Positions 52,705-61,293 of a stretch of 64,000 nt of DNA are shown here, piece by piece. The stretch's first letter is position 1. Every line of letters begins with the position of its first letter. The stretch comes from an uncultured bacterium. GTDB taxonomy: Bacteria; Verrucomicrobiota; Lentisphaeria; Victivallales; UBA1829. The notes beneath the pieces are model-generated. The model did not search any database. It was given only the letters and a program-made list of their open reading frames with translations, and was not told where the DNA came from. The DNA is taken from positions 56,550-120,549 of the forward strand of contig CASFTV010000011.1 in the NCBI GenBank assembly GCA_949297765.1. The letters run 5' to 3'. Made by a program: the position numbers and the translations under genes.

Positions 52705-52767
52705 TCTCGGGAGCATCCCGGGCAACCGACGGGAAACTGCAGACGCAGGTCGTGCGGAGCACGAAAT
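52705..52767. repeat. Degenerate copy C of the structured repeat
   Basis: It shares TCTCGGG and the 3' part GGTCGTGCGGAGCACGAAAT with copy A, in the same orientation. Own hairpins: CGGGA/TCCCG (52708-52720), CTGC/GCAG (52737-52748) and CGTGC/GCACG (52751-52763). The middle differs from A and B. It lies just after the hydrolase stop and before the promoter of the next gene; C-rich sequence follows. Confidence 0.6.
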
Positions 52768-52841
52768 CTCCACACTCCCATCACCCCCATCATCCCCATT
52801 CCGAAAAACTTCCATTTTCTCAACGGTAAAAAAAATCCCCC

Positions 52842-52870
52842 TTGTTATCATCTCTCCGGCATGATATACT
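52842..52870 (+). promoter_or_regulatory. Promoter of the ADP-ribosylglycohydrolase family gene
   Basis: TTGTTA (52842-52847), 17 bp, TATACT (52865-52870); the start codon is 65 bp downstream, preceded by GAAAGGAT. Confidence 0.5.
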
Positions 52871-52935
52871 GCAGCGGGAACGAAAACCAACCTTAAACCA
52901 ACCCATACCATAAAGCAAACGAAAGGATTTCAACG

Positions 52936-54471
52936 ATGTTTCACACAAAGTCTCCGGGCAGAAGTTTTCTCCGGCAGGAGGAATACCGCGATAAAGTTCT
53001 CGGCTGCTGGACGGGCAAGAACATCGGCGGCACACTCGGCGCACCCATGGAAGGAAAACACGATCTGTTCGATGTCACCTTCTACACCCAGGACCTCGGC
53101 GGAAAACCCGTACCCAATGACGATCTGGATCTTCAGCTGATCTGGCTCAAGGCGGTGGAAGATCTCGGGATCTACAATCTGAACGAGCGGGTGCTCGGGG
53201 AATACTGGCTGGCACATATCACGGGGCCGTGGAACGAATACGGAGTCGGCAAATTCAACATGCTCAACGGACTTCCGCCGCCGCTTTCCGGGTTCTGCAA
53301 CAACGAGTGCTGGAAGAACAGCAACGGGGCGTGGATCCGCTCGGAAATCTGGGCATGCCTCTTTCCCGGAGAACCCGATGAGGCTGCGCCGTTCGCCTGG
53401 TGCGATGCCTGCATCGATCATGCCGGCGACGGAATCTATGCGGAGATCTTTACCGCGGTTCTCGAATCTGCGGCATTTGTCGAAAACGATCTGCGCAAAC
53501 TGATCGAATCCGCGCTGGTCCGGATTCCCGCGGACTGCCGGGTGGCCCGCAGCGTAAAGATCGTTCTCGACGCCTTCGACGCCGGAGAGGATTGGAAGAC
53601 CGCACGGGAAAAGGTTGTCCGGGACAGCGCCGATCTCGGCTGGTTCCAGGCGCCTCAGAATGTCGCATTCGTGATTCTCGGCCTTCTTTACGGCGGAGGC
53701 GATTTCGGCCGCTCCATCTGCCTTGCGGTCAACTGCGGCGACGACACCGACTGCACCGGCGCCACCTGCGGCGCGATTCTCGGCATCATGAAAGGCCGTT
53801 CCGGTATTCCGCAGAGATGGGTGGAACCGATCGGAGAGAGCATCCGGACCGTGGCGATCGCCCCGTTCCACGCCGATGCCCCCGCCACGCTCGACGAGCT
53901 CACCGACCGCGTGATCGCCTGCAAGAAAATCATGGATTTTGTCAATCCGACCCTGCTCCGTCTGACCGAAGGAGAAACCGTGATCGGCGAAGAGATCCGC
54001 TCCCGTCTTTCCGACGGCTCCGAAACCAGGCAGCGCGTTCTGACAAAATCTTCGAAATGCCTCCGGATTCCGCTTCCCTGCGGCATTTTTCTCCTTGAAT
54101 TCGAGAAGAGTCCGGTTATAGTACCGGGGGAGACGCAGAAGCTGACGCTCTCGCTGGCGGACTGCCCGTATGACAATCTCGTTTTTGAAGTGATCTGGCA
54201 TCTTCCGGACGGCTGGAGTTTCGCCGAAGGCGCCTCTCAGCGGATCATGGCATATACGGGTTCCTGCCGCGGACTTTCCGTTTCGCTGACCGCAGGAGAA
54301 TTTTCCGGCAGTCTGGAGCATCTTCTTCTGGAATTCCGCCTCAGCGGGCGGTGTGCGCCGATGTACGGGGTCGCAACCTTCCAGCGGGCGGGATCGCTTT
54401 CCGTGACAGACCATGCCGAACCATGGCAGGAATACTGGGACCGGAACAACCGGAAATTCGCCCGCCGGTAA
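52936..54471 (+). CDS. ADP-ribosylglycohydrolase family protein
   Basis: 511 residues. An N-terminal helical core typical of the DraG fold: LGCWTGKNIGGTLGAPMEGK, the acidic metal motif NDDLDLQLIW and the second cluster VNCGDDTDCTGATCGAILG, the Asp residues that bind the two magnesium ions. The last 150 residues form a beta domain (LPCGIFLLEF; TLSLADCPYD) not part of DraG. Members remove ADP-ribose from proteins, or in many gut bacteria belong to sugar operons with uncertain glycosidase roles. No signal peptide. Its own promoter and position after a hydrolase cassette suggest a cytosolic sugar step (inference). Confidence 0.85.
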   Translation: MFHTKSPGRSFLRQEEYRDKVLGCWTGKNIGGTLGAPMEGKHDLFDVTFYTQDLGGKPVPNDDLDLQLIWLKAVEDLGIYNLNERVLGEYWLAHITGPWNEYGVGKFNMLNGLPPPLSGFCNNECWKNSNGAWIRSEIWACLFPGEPDEAAPFAWCDACIDHAGDGIYAEIFTAVLESAAFVENDLRKLIESALVRIPADCRVARSVKIVLDAFDAGEDWKTAREKVVRDSADLGWFQAPQNVAFVILGLLYGGGDFGRSICLAVNCGDDTDCTGATCGAILGIMKGRSGIPQRWVEPIGESIRTVAIAPFHADAPATLDELTDRVIACKKIMDFVNPTLLRLTEGETVIGEEIRSRLSDGSETRQRVLTKSSKCLRIPLPCGIFLLEFEKSPVIVPGETQKLTLSLADCPYDNLVFEVIWHLPDGWSFAEGASQRIMAYTGSCRGLSVSLTAGEFSGSLEHLLLEFRLSGRCAPMYGVATFQRAGSLSVTDHAEPWQEYWDRNNRKFARR

Positions 54472-54563
54472 ACACCGTGCGGAACAGCCGGCGCCCTTCC
54501 CGGATCCGGATAAAGAAACAGAGGCAGGGGGAACAATACCGCTCCAACTGGATAAGGTACGAT

Positions 54564-54581
54564 AAAGCCAAAAGAGGCTTT
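54564..54581 (+). terminator. Weak terminator-like hairpin
   Basis: AAAGCC and GGCTTT pair around a 6-nt loop 93 bp after the ADP-ribosylglycohydrolase-like gene; no long T-run follows. The rest of the 208-bp gap to the Nudix gene shows nothing clear. Confidence 0.25.
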
Positions 54582-54679
54582 GATGTATTTAACGTTCAGA
54601 GGATGTTTCCCTGCCTCCTGAGAGATAGTATACCATCAAAAAAAGAAAAAGCAAATTTTTTTTAACGGGAAGAGGAAAA

Positions 54680-55072
54680 ATGCCGAAGAAACAGGTTTGT
54701 GCCGCCGTCATCCGCAGAAACGGACTCACGCTGATCTGCAGCCGTCCGAAAGCGACGATTCTCCGCGACAAGATGGAGTTCCCCGGCGGAAAAGTCGAAC
54801 CCGGCGAGAGCATTCATGAGTGCATCGTCCGGGAACTGCGCGAGGAGCTGAACGCGGAAATCCTTCCCCTTGACGTCATCGCCGAGGTGGAACATGAATA
54901 CCCGAACGGCCTTCTGAACATCGTCTTCATCCGCTGTGTCCTGAAGGAGGGTTCGGAACCCGTCCCGTGCGAAGGACAGGAGATCCGCTGGGTCCCGACC
55001 CGGGAACTGCACAATGTCGATTTCCTGGAGGCAGACCGGGAATTCGCCTCCCTGATCGCCTCCCGCGCCTGA
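54680..55072 (+). CDS. Nudix hydrolase (MutT/NudG-like)
   Basis: 130 residues. The Nudix box GGKVEPGESIHECIVRELRE with following EL (G-x5-E-x7-REUxEE) is complete. Such small proteins hydrolyse oxidised or non-canonical nucleoside triphosphates; NudG/MutT-type specificity is inference. GGGAAGAGGAA lies upstream. Convergent with the zinc-ribbon protein gene. Confidence 0.93.
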   Translation: MPKKQVCAAVIRRNGLTLICSRPKATILRDKMEFPGGKVEPGESIHECIVRELREELNAEILPLDVIAEVEHEYPNGLLNIVFIRCVLKEGSEPVPCEGQEIRWVPTRELHNVDFLEADREFASLIASRA

Positions 55073-55089
55073 ACACGGAATCTCCGGTT

Positions 55090-55686
55090 TTATTCTTCCG
55101 GGGGCGGCGGCGGAAGCTCTGCGGGTTTGCGTTCCACCCGGTCGAAAACCGCCGGTTCCTTTGCCGGAGCCGGAGCCGAGGGCGACGCTGCGGCGGATGG
55201 CGGAACTCCGGATTCCGCTCCCGCAGACGGAATTTCCCGCGGAGTCTCCGGTGCCGGTGCGGCCGATTTGCGCATTCCCCCCTCCAGCGAATCCAGAATC
55301 TTGCCAAGATAGTATTTGAACATCACCCGGGAATTGGATTGATCCACATAGGAGCCGGTTCCGGAATCCGAATCCGCGATTTTCCTCAGCCCGGTCCGCA
55401 GTCCGCCGATATCGTAGCGGATCGAAAAAAACAGAATCGCCGAAAGAAGAACCAGAATCGCCAGAAGGAAAAAAAATCCCTTCACCACGCCGACCAGACC
55501 GCCGATAAAATCAAATTTCTCTCCGGGCGGAGAAAAGGAGGAATCCTCCTCGCTTTCGGAATCTTCCACCTCGCTCCGACGCCGTGCGCTTCCGCGCAGC
55601 GAGATCCGGACGGGCGCGCCGCAGTGCGGACAGGCGGAAGCCTCCGAAGAGACTTTTCCGCCGCATTCCACACACTTCACCACCAT
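55090..55686 (-). CDS. Zinc-ribbon membrane protein of unknown function
   Basis: 198 residues. CVECGGKVSSEASACPHCG (C5, C8, C19, C22) is a zinc-ribbon; an acidic linker leads to one membrane helix (GFFFLLAILVLLSAILFFSI) at about 68-90; the C-terminal 100 residues end in an alanine/proline-rich tail. It is last in the ftsK-RodZ-like operon, 18 bp after the previous gene. No known family beyond the zinc-ribbon. Confidence 0.7.
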   Translation of the reverse strand: MVVKCVECGGKVSSEASACPHCGAPVRISLRGSARRRSEVEDSESEEDSSFSPPGEKFDFIGGLVGVVKGFFFLLAILVLLSAILFFSIRYDIGGLRTGLRKIADSDSGTGSYVDQSNSRVMFKYYLGKILDSLEGGMRKSAAPAPETPREIPSAGAESGVPPSAAASPSAPAPAKEPAVFDRVERKPAELPPPPPEE

Positions 55687-55704
55687 TGCCGTTCTCCGTT
55701 TCCG

Positions 55705-56853
55705 TTATTTGGAAGGAACGGGAAGGATGCGCATCAGGACCGGCATCTGCGGCGGGGTCAGAGTTTCGAGTCTGGCCGCATCGAACGCGGAGACCGGAAC
55801 GGTGCGTTCCCCCTGCGGAGGAACGGGATTCGTTTCCGCGATCCCGGTTTCCGGCCCCCGGTGAAGGGAGACCACGATCAGAATGACTCCGGCGATCAGC
55901 AGAATGCCGAGGGCTGCCGCTCCTGCGAGCAGAAGATAGAAAATCCGGTTGACCCGCTGAATTTCCGCTTCATTGCGCTGGGCATCCTGTTCCAGATGCT
56001 GCAGCAGCTGTTCGGGAACGTCCTCGCGCGGGGCGAAGGTTTCCCGGACCTTTTTGCGGGCGGCTTCCCGGCCGGCATCGTTGAGATTGTAAAGATTGCA
56101 GAGCGTGCGGACATAGGCGCTCGGGAAGATTCCGCCCGGAAGACGGGCCGCATCATCCGATTCCAGTGCCTGAATGTACTCTTTCTTGATGCAGGTTCGC
56201 GCCGCGGCCTGCTCCAGCGTGAGCTTCGCCTGAGAACGGGCGTCGCGCATGATTTCGCCGATGGTGGCGGTTTCCGGATCCACCGAGAGGATTCGCTTGT
56301 TGCGCTCCACCGATTCCGGAACAATTGCTTCCCGGACCCGGATGGTCCCGTAGCGGGACGGTTTCGGAGCGGCCGGTCCGCCTGCGGAAGACGGGACTGC
56401 CGGTGCGGGACGGGGTGCGGAGACGGATCCGGTCGGCGTATAGCGGTTTTCCTCGGGAGCCGCATTGGCGGTGAATCCCCGTTCCGGAGAGAATGCCGGA
56501 GATTCCGTTTTCTGCTCATCCGTGGCGCGTGGCGTGGCGGTGACAACGACCGGTTCTTCGGCGGCCGGGCGGCCGGTGGGAACATAGCTCGACTCTTCAA
56601 GCTCGGAGGGGCGCGCCTGCGCTTCCGGTTCCGGAGGAGCGGCTTGCGTCGGGACAAATGCGGTCGGCCCGGCTTCCTTCAGTTTCTGTTCGATGAATGC
56701 TTCATCCGCCGGTTCGTCCGATGGGAAGAGGGGTTTCGGCTGGGCCGCGGGCTGTTCCTGCGGTTCGAACAGAGGTTTCGCGGAGGCGGTGCCGCCGGAG
56801 AAAAGATCGTCCTCCAGAGCGGGATGATCGGGATTTTCCTGTTCGTTCTTCAT
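55705..56853 (-). CDS. RodZ-like membrane protein with internal helix-turn-helix
   Basis: 382 residues. Residues 1-190 are a proline/glutamate-rich disordered segment. Residues 197-262 hold the RodZ-type HTH (TIGEIMRDARSQAKLTLEQA, then CIKKEYIQALESDDAARLPG and FPSAYVRTLCNLY). A coiled-coil leads to one membrane helix (304-328) and a short outer tail of 50 residues. In RodZ the HTH is N-terminal, so the long disordered leader is unusual. RodZ ties MreB to the membrane; here the operon begins with FtsK. Its start is 17 bp after ftsK. Confidence 0.75.
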   Translation of the reverse strand: MKNEQENPDHPALEDDLFSGGTASAKPLFEPQEQPAAQPKPLFPSDEPADEAFIEQKLKEAGPTAFVPTQAAPPEPEAQARPSELEESSYVPTGRPAAEEPVVVTATPRATDEQKTESPAFSPERGFTANAAPEENRYTPTGSVSAPRPAPAVPSSAGGPAAPKPSRYGTIRVREAIVPESVERNKRILSVDPETATIGEIMRDARSQAKLTLEQAAARTCIKKEYIQALESDDAARLPGGIFPSAYVRTLCNLYNLNDAGREAARKKVRETFAPREDVPEQLLQHLEQDAQRNEAEIQRVNRIFYLLLAGAAALGILLIAGVILIVVSLHRGPETGIAETNPVPPQGERTVPVSAFDAARLETLTPPQMPVLMRILPVPSK

Positions 56854-56870
56854 GCTGGGAATCCGTTCTG

Positions 56871-59435
56871 TTAGAGGTTGTTGTTGGTTTCAATGAGTTT
56901 GTCAAGGATGAGAATGTCGCGTTTCTGGCCTCCGGGCAGAGGCGCGCTGATGATGCCGCGCTTCTCCAGCTGATCCATCAGCTCGGCGGCGCGGTTGTAG
57001 CCGATCACGAGACGGCGCTGGAGATAGGAGGTGCTCGCCTTTTTCTCGTTGATGATGATTTCAAGGGCCTTGCGCATCAGTTCGCCGTCTCCGGGCTGGA
57101 GGTATTCCCGGGCGATGGAGTTGATGGATTCGTCGGAAAAGCCGCCGTTTTCCTCGTCGCCGGCATCGTCTTCCTCGTCGAAGGAGGGACGGTATTTGCC
57201 TTTTCCTTTCCGTCTTTCACCGCTCTCTTCGTCGCCTTCGGTGATTTCCGGTTCCGCGACGACCTGGCTGTCGAACCGCTGTTCGACCTGGGCGGAGACA
57301 AAGTCCACGACCTTCTGGATTTCGGCATCCGAGACCATCGTTCCCTGAACGCGTTCCATTCCTTCGCCGCCGGGCGCGAGGAAGAGCATGTCTCCGCGGC
57401 CGAGGAGTTTTTCCGCGCCGACGGTATCAAGAATGACCCGGCTGTCGATTCCGGAGGTCACGCGGAATGCGATCTTTGTCGGAAGGTTGGCTTTGATGAC
57501 GCCGGTGATGATGTCTTTTCGCGGCGTCTGGGTCGCGATCACGAGGTGGATTCCCGCCGCGCGGCCCTTCTGGGCGATCCGGCAGATGGAGGTTTCAACA
57601 TCGCCTTTGGCCTCGGTCATCATGATATCCGCCAGCTCGTCGATGATGATGACCAGCAGCGGAAGTTTCCGCGGGATCACATTGCCCTGTTCATCGAGTT
57701 CAGGTTCATCCTCCTTCTGCGGCCGGTTGTTGAATCCTTCCAGATTCTTCGCCTTTACGGCTGCGAGAATCTGATAACGCCGTTCCATCTCGTTCACTCC
57801 CCAGCGGAGGGCGAGCGGAACGAGCTTCGGATCGTTCACCACGGGCGTGATCAGATGCGGAAGCGGCCGGTACATCGCAAGTTCCACATGCTTCGGGTCG
57901 ACCAGGATCAGGCGCAGATCAAACGGCGAAAACTTCGAAAGCAGACTCATGATCAGCGTGTTCATGCAGACGCTTTTTCCGCTGCCGGTCGATCCCGCGA
58001 TCAGCAGATGCGGCGCTTTGGCGAGATTGGCAATCACCGCTTTTCCCGCCACATCGCGGCCGAGAATGATCGGGATGTTGCTGGCGCCGGCCTTTGCCTT
58101 CTGCCACTCTTCGCCTTCCAGAAGCGACCGGATGTAGACATTGGTCGAAACCTTGTTCGGCACTTCGATTCCCACCGCGTTCTTTCCCGGGATCGGTGCG
58201 AGAACGCGAACGCTTTCCGCCTGCATCTCCATCGCGATGTTGTTGGTGATGCTGGACACCTTTTCGACTTTTACTCCGGGATCGAGGGAAACCTCAAACC
58301 GCGTGATGCGCGGACCGATGACAATATCGCTGACCCGGCCGGCAATCCCGAAGCTGTCGAGAGTCGCCTGAAGGGTTTTCTGGGTATGTTCGAGGTGAAG
58401 GCGGTCTTCCGTTTTCTCCTCCATCACTTTGTCGAAGAGGGAGATGGGGGGAAGGACATAGTTCGCGTTCGGTGTCAGCCCGGCGGTCTGCTGCGAGAGG
58501 TGTGCCGTGGCTGTCGAGTGGCCGGCGCTCCCGTTCATGCCGTTGGTGATGCGCGGCGGCGGAAGAGGATTCGCCGGGTGTCCGTTTCCGGCGGACTCCC
58601 GTTCCGGGCCGGCCGGATGGGAAACTGCGGCAGAGACGGGCTGCGGGTCCGGTTCAAACGGCGGTTTCCCGTCGTCTTCCTCCGCGACGGCCGGGCGGGT
58701 CTCCGCTTCGTTCCTTTCCTGTTCCGGTTCCGGAGCAGGACGGTATGGAACCGGATGTTTCCGCCGGGGATCTTCCTCTTCCTCCTCTTCGTCTTCCTCC
58801 TTGAGCGGCAGGTTCTTTTTCTTTACCCGGAACTGGACGTCCACTCCGGCAAAGAGAATGTTTTTCCAGTCCGTCCAGAGGACGAAGGCAAGTCCGGAAA
58901 GCAGGAATGTCATTGCCACAATCAGAGTTCCGACCGTTCCGATGTGGCGGCGGATCAGTCCGGCGGGCAGATAATCTCCGCAGGCCGGTGCGGCGAACTG
59001 TGCGCCGAGGACTCCGCCGGAAAGCGCCAGTTCCGGTGCTCCGGAGTGGCCGATTCCGAGACGTTCCGTCCACGCGAGAGTCTCCTGCGGCCACATTGCC
59101 ATCAGCAGCGTCATGCCGATGATGACCGCCGCCAGAGCGCCGATGTACCCTTTTCGTTTCATCGGAACCGGGATGAAGCTGCGGACAAGGCAGATCAGCA
59201 GAAACATCGTGATTGGGTAGACCGCCAGTCCGAAGAGGTAGAACAGCACCCGGGCGATTTTGGCTCCCAGCGGGCCGATGAGATTGCGGACCGGCTCTCC
59301 GCTTCCCCCTTCCAGCACCGCCAGATCCGCCGGATTGTGAGATCCCAGCGAGAGAATGAAGAGAAGCAGAAGAATGGCAATCAGCACATAGCGGAATTTG
59401 AAGGGTGTTTTCTGTTCGATTTGCTCCTGCGGCAT
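56871..59435 (-). CDS. ftsK: FtsK/SpoIIIE DNA translocase
   Basis: 854 residues from ATG 59435 (GGAGG 6 bp upstream; a TTG at 59462 is in frame). Four or five membrane helices fill the N-terminal 180 residues; a 140-residue acidic/proline linker follows; the motor has Walker A GSTGSGKSVCMNTLIMSL, Walker B LVIIIDELADIM and ATQTPRKDIITGVIK; the C-terminal gamma-type winged helix (TSYLQRRLVIGYNRAAELMD) binds KOPS-like DNA sites. It pumps chromosomes through the division septum and acts on dif/Xer. First of a three-gene operon. Confidence 0.96.
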   Translation of the reverse strand: MPQEQIEQKTPFKFRYVLIAILLLLFILSLGSHNPADLAVLEGGSGEPVRNLIGPLGAKIARVLFYLFGLAVYPITMFLLICLVRSFIPVPMKRKGYIGALAAVIIGMTLLMAMWPQETLAWTERLGIGHSGAPELALSGGVLGAQFAAPACGDYLPAGLIRRHIGTVGTLIVAMTFLLSGLAFVLWTDWKNILFAGVDVQFRVKKKNLPLKEEDEEEEEEDPRRKHPVPYRPAPEPEQERNEAETRPAVAEEDDGKPPFEPDPQPVSAAVSHPAGPERESAGNGHPANPLPPPRITNGMNGSAGHSTATAHLSQQTAGLTPNANYVLPPISLFDKVMEEKTEDRLHLEHTQKTLQATLDSFGIAGRVSDIVIGPRITRFEVSLDPGVKVEKVSSITNNIAMEMQAESVRVLAPIPGKNAVGIEVPNKVSTNVYIRSLLEGEEWQKAKAGASNIPIILGRDVAGKAVIANLAKAPHLLIAGSTGSGKSVCMNTLIMSLLSKFSPFDLRLILVDPKHVELAMYRPLPHLITPVVNDPKLVPLALRWGVNEMERRYQILAAVKAKNLEGFNNRPQKEDEPELDEQGNVIPRKLPLLVIIIDELADIMMTEAKGDVETSICRIAQKGRAAGIHLVIATQTPRKDIITGVIKANLPTKIAFRVTSGIDSRVILDTVGAEKLLGRGDMLFLAPGGEGMERVQGTMVSDAEIQKVVDFVSAQVEQRFDSQVVAEPEITEGDEESGERRKGKGKYRPSFDEEDDAGDEENGGFSDESINSIAREYLQPGDGELMRKALEIIINEKKASTSYLQRRLVIGYNRAAELMDQLEKRGIISAPLPGGQKRDILILDKLIETNNNL

Positions 59436-59469
59436 CGGGGTCCTCCGGTGATCATTCTTCAACCTTGGA

Positions 59470-59497
59470 AAGATAGCTCGAAAACCCTATTTTTCAA
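59470..59497 (-). promoter_or_regulatory. Promoter of the ftsK operon
   Basis: TTGAAA (59492-59497), 16 bp, TATCTT (59470-59475) on the minus strand, 34 bp before the start codon. Confidence 0.45.
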
Positions 59498-59539
59498 CCG
59501 TTTTTCCAAAGAAAAATCGAACTTTGGAGGGTTTCCCGT

Positions 59540-59567
59540 TTGCATTTCCTCCGCGGCTGTTTATTGT
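59540..59567 (+). promoter_or_regulatory. Promoter of the polysaccharide deacetylase gene
   Basis: TTGCAT (59540-59545), 16 bp, TATTGT (59562-59567), 52 bp before the start codon. Confidence 0.4.
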
Positions 59568-59619
59568 AAGGAAAATTGAAAGAAACTGCCGGTCTCCCCG
59601 GAAAAGGAAAGGATGCGGA

Positions 59620-61293
59620 ATGAATCGGCTTGGAATCGGATGCCTCTGTGCATTCCTGTTTGCTGCGGGAGGCGGAAACATTGCCGGTGCGGAGAATGCC
59701 GGACCGGGCGGACTCTGTTTCCGTTTCGACGATAATCAGACTCCCGCCGTCTGGAGAAAGATGGCGGATGTGTTCGAACGCAACGGCGCCCGTTTCTGCG
59801 CAGCGCTCAATACGCACTCCATTGCGGACAACCCCGAGTACGGGGAACTTTTGCGCCGTCTCTCCTCTGCGGGGCATGAGCTGCTCGATCATACCCCGGA
59901 CCACATGATGTATGGAATCCGGGCGCGTTCCGCGGAGGAGCTGGAACGTTACCGGAAGGAGCCCGCCGTTCACCATGTGGATCCGGAACGCAGAATCGCG
60001 TATCTGCGTTATGAGGTCAATCTGGAGTTCTGGGCAAACCGGGTTTTCCGCGGAAGCATCCGGGGAAACGAGCTCTACGACATCTCGGACGGCATGGAAA
60101 GATTTCTGCATCGCGGCTCCATGATTTATCTGCCGCTGGCGGGGGAGATCTACGGCGTCGCGGAGAAAAAACGCGGGAAATTGAAACTGGTCAGCTTCTG
60201 GAATGAGGATGTCGTGTCGCTGCCGGAAATGAAACATCTTGAATTATTGCTGATGAACGCCTCGGCCATTTCGCCGACGGATGACGGTATGCGTCTGCTG
60301 GCGCGGGAGGCCCGGGCAGATTTCCGGAAACTCGGCGTTGAACCCGCAAAGGTCTGGATTCAGCCGATCGGCTGGGAACCGGCGGTTGCCGCGGAGGTGC
60401 TTTTCCGGATCTACGGACGGGAATTCCACTACTGCGCGGCGGACTGTCCGACGCTCGGAAGAAAATGGAGCTGCATCTTCTCCGATACCGCATCCCGCGC
60501 AGCGTTTTCCATGCGGACAAACTCCGCAACCCTGGAACGGAAAAGCGTTGCCGAAATGAAGACTCTGATCGCCGATTCGATTGCCGGACACCGCGTCCTG
60601 ATGATGGCCGGCCGCATGAACGCACGGCATCTGCCCGGCGGGTTTGAGGCGCTCCTCCGAAGACACGACGAACTGCTGAAATGGATCCGGGAGAAAAAAA
60701 TTCCGGTCCGCACGGTCTCCGAATGGGCCAGGGAACTGTACGAAACGCGCCTCGATCCCCGGCGCAACGTCCTGCCCTCGCCGGCGAGGGATCTTGATGG
60801 CAACGGATCCCCCGACGGATATCGGCTGACCCGTGGAACGCTGGCCCGGAACGGCATGCTCCTCCTCCCTCCGGGAAATGGCGAAGTCTTTGCGATAAAA
60901 GAACTTGCCGGGCTGGAAAAAGAAGAGAACCTGTTCCGGTTTTCCGCCAGCGGACAGCCGGGAACGAAGATCGTTTTCCGGTTTGCATTTCATCGTCGCG
61001 GGCGTCTGTATCCGGAGAAGTGCGAGCCTCTGGTTTTTACAGTGGCGAAGCCCGGCTGGCAGACGTACTCCGCGGAGGTGAACATTCCGCGGAGTTCCAT
61101 CGCGCTGGATCTTGTCTGTCTGCTGGAGAACGCGGCCGCCCCGGTTGAGCTGAAGGAGCCTTCGCTGACGGCGAAACCGCGATACCGCCGCGAGCGGAGG
61201 GACCATCGCCGGAAACGGGCCGGATGGACCCCCCGTCGGGAACAGGCTCAGGCGCAGCCGCTTCCGCAGTTGCGTCCGCCGTCGATCAGGTGA
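59620..61293 (+). CDS. Exported polysaccharide deacetylase (NodB-like)
   Basis: 557 residues from ATG 59620 (AAAAGGAAAGG upstream) with a signal peptide (MNRLGIGCLCAFLFAAGGGN). The NodB metal triad is present: FRFDDN (D37, D38) and HTPDH (H91, H95), so a divalent-metal deacetylase of N- or O-acetylated glycans is likely. After the barrel (to about 380) comes a beta-sandwich of 150 residues and a basic tail (RRERRDHRRKRAGW) that overlaps the short-chain dehydrogenase gene by 46 bp in antisense. The tail is low-complexity and may be a by-product of that overlap. Confidence 0.82.
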   Translation: MNRLGIGCLCAFLFAAGGGNIAGAENAGPGGLCFRFDDNQTPAVWRKMADVFERNGARFCAALNTHSIADNPEYGELLRRLSSAGHELLDHTPDHMMYGIRARSAEELERYRKEPAVHHVDPERRIAYLRYEVNLEFWANRVFRGSIRGNELYDISDGMERFLHRGSMIYLPLAGEIYGVAEKKRGKLKLVSFWNEDVVSLPEMKHLELLLMNASAISPTDDGMRLLAREARADFRKLGVEPAKVWIQPIGWEPAVAAEVLFRIYGREFHYCAADCPTLGRKWSCIFSDTASRAAFSMRTNSATLERKSVAEMKTLIADSIAGHRVLMMAGRMNARHLPGGFEALLRRHDELLKWIREKKIPVRTVSEWARELYETRLDPRRNVLPSPARDLDGNGSPDGYRLTRGTLARNGMLLLPPGNGEVFAIKELAGLEKEENLFRFSASGQPGTKIVFRFAFHRRGRLYPEKCEPLVFTVAKPGWQTYSAEVNIPRSSIALDLVCLLENAAAPVELKEPSLTAKPRYRRERRDHRRKRAGWTPRREQAQAQPLPQLRPPSIR

